Origin: Pseudomonadales bacterium
Lineage (GTDB): Bacteria > Pseudomonadota > Gammaproteobacteria > Pseudomonadales > Azotimanducaceae
DNA length: 39,274 bases
Direction: 5' to 3'
Assembly: GCA_019090385.1 (NCBI GenBank)
Contig: JAHRWB010000101.1
Coordinates: 1-39,274, forward strand
A program made the position numbers and the translations under genes. Below are positions 38,467 to 39,274 of the stretch, piece after piece (positions within the stretch are counted from its first letter, which is position 1; each line of letters begins with the position of its first letter). The notes beneath the pieces are model-generated. The model was not told the DNA's origin and ran no database searches. It worked only from the letters and a program-made list of their open reading frames with translations.

Positions 38467-39274
38467 ATGAATCCGCCGGTTTTAATGAGTATTGATGAAG
38501 CACTGGAAAAAATACTGACCAGCGCTCCAGACAAACCACAATATTCCAGTTTCGAATCGAACATCTATAAAAGTTTAACAGATTCTCATTTACGCATCAC
38601 CGCCAGAGATGTAACGGCACCGTTAAATATTCCGCCATTTCCCGCCTCAGCCATGGATGGTTACGCGGTTGCGTCTAGTGATAATATTTTTACGGAGGAA
38701 GCCCCCTATTTGCTACCGCTACAAGGAAAAAGTCTCGCCGGCAATCCCTTCACAAAAGAACTTTTACCCAATCAATGTATCAGAACCACCACCGGCGCAT
38801 GCCTGCCGGATAGAGCAGACAGTATCGTTATCCAGGAAAACGTTGTTATTAAAAATGACAATATTCAGATATTAACTAAGCCTGAGAAACTCGACCATGT
38901 GCGCGAAATTGGTCAGGACGTTAAACACAAGCAACTGCTTTTTCCAGAAGGCACTCAACTCGGCCCTCTGCAACTAGGTTGGCTGGCTGCCTGTGGAATT
39001 CCAGAAATAAACGTTTATAGAAAGATCAGAATGGCAGTATTTTCAACGGGTGATGAACTAAAGGAACCTGGTAGTACGCTCAAAGCTGGCGAAATTTTTG
39101 AAGCCAACCGTCTGGTTCTGGAAAAGTTGGGAAATACACTGCCAGTTGAAATAACGGATCTCGGAATACTGCCAGACGATGAAAAGCAAATATCCGATGC
39201 TCTCAAAACTGCAGCAAAAGATGCAGACATTATTCTTACTTCAGGAGGTGTTTCTGTTGGAGATGCGGACTACG
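38467..39274 (+). CDS. moeA: Molybdopterin molybdenumtransferase MoeA, N-terminal two-thirds (runs off the right edge)
   Basis: MoeA inserts molybdate into adenylylated molybdopterin to make the molybdenum cofactor. 269 codons are visible with no stop. Family motifs are FPASAMDGYAV, LPLQGKSLAGNPF, CIRTTTGACLP, IVIQEN, GQDVKHKQLLFPEGTQLGP, IRMAVFSTGDELKEPG, EANRLVL and SGGVSVGDADY at the very end. The ATG at 38467 gives the usual N-terminal length; a second ATG at codon 7 is possible. The full protein would be about 400 residues. Confidence 0.94.
   Translation, partial: MNPPVLMSIDEALEKILTSAPDKPQYSSFESNIYKSLTDSHLRITARDVTAPLNIPPFPASAMDGYAVASSDNIFTEEAPYLLPLQGKSLAGNPFTKELLPNQCIRTTTGACLPDRADSIVIQENVVIKNDNIQILTKPEKLDHVREIGQDVKHKQLLFPEGTQLGPLQLGWLAACGIPEINVYRKIRMAVFSTGDELKEPGSTLKAGEIFEANRLVLEKLGNTLPVEITDLGILPDDEKQISDALKTAAKDADIILTSGGVSVGDADY

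Overview
The window is a chromosomal segment of a gammaproteobacterium. No phage, insertion sequence, CRISPR, rRNA or tRNA is visible. The gene content and order are those of the conserved block found in Pseudomonas and other marine or free-living gammaproteobacteria. The long (350 aa) DapD, the uppS-cdsA-[dxr site]-rseP order and the plsB/rsmJ/tsaB neighbourhood are closer to pseudomonad and cellvibrionad-like genomes than to Escherichia coli. I cannot name a genus from sequence alone.

Left arm (1-23914, all on the minus strand, read from right to left): rpsB, tsf, pyrH, frr, uppS, cdsA, rseP, bamA, skp, lpxD, fabZ, lpxA, lpxB, rnhB, dnaE, tilS, pyrG, kdsA, eno, ftsB and a partial truD. This run covers translation factors (S2, EF-Ts, RRF), UMP kinase, isoprenoid carrier and phospholipid synthesis, outer-membrane protein assembly, lipid A and KDO synthesis, DNA replication, CTP synthesis and cell division. 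Many genes overlap by 4-11 bases and start with GTG or TTG, which suggests translational coupling.

Right arm: map, glnD, dapD, dapE, gspN, gspC, gspD and plsB run on the plus strand (24175-36482). They diverge from rpsB across a 260-base control region. rsmJ, a small unknown gene and tsaB follow on the minus strand. A partial moeA, divergent from tsaB, runs off the right edge.

Main observations. (1) tsf, an essential gene, carries an in-frame TAA at codon 235, and a normal EF-Ts C-terminus continues in the same frame for 54 codons. (2) The MEP isoprenoid genes expected here are all absent from their usual places: dxr is not beside cdsA/rseP or frr/uppS, and ispD/ispF are not between ftsB and truD. 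uppS is kept. This pattern suggests loss or replacement of the MEP pathway, for example by a mevalonate route, or relocation of its genes. accA is also missing between dnaE and tilS. (3) An eight-copy tandem array with two alternating spacers lies between map and glnD and contains three copies of an 8-codon ATG...TAA mini-ORF. (4) Several housekeeping proteins differ at diagnostic residues: KdsA is of the metal-dependent type, the PyrG nucleophile elbow lacks its usual Gln, the DnaE clamp-binding motif lacks its usual Gln, and BamA ends in Leu rather than an aromatic residue.
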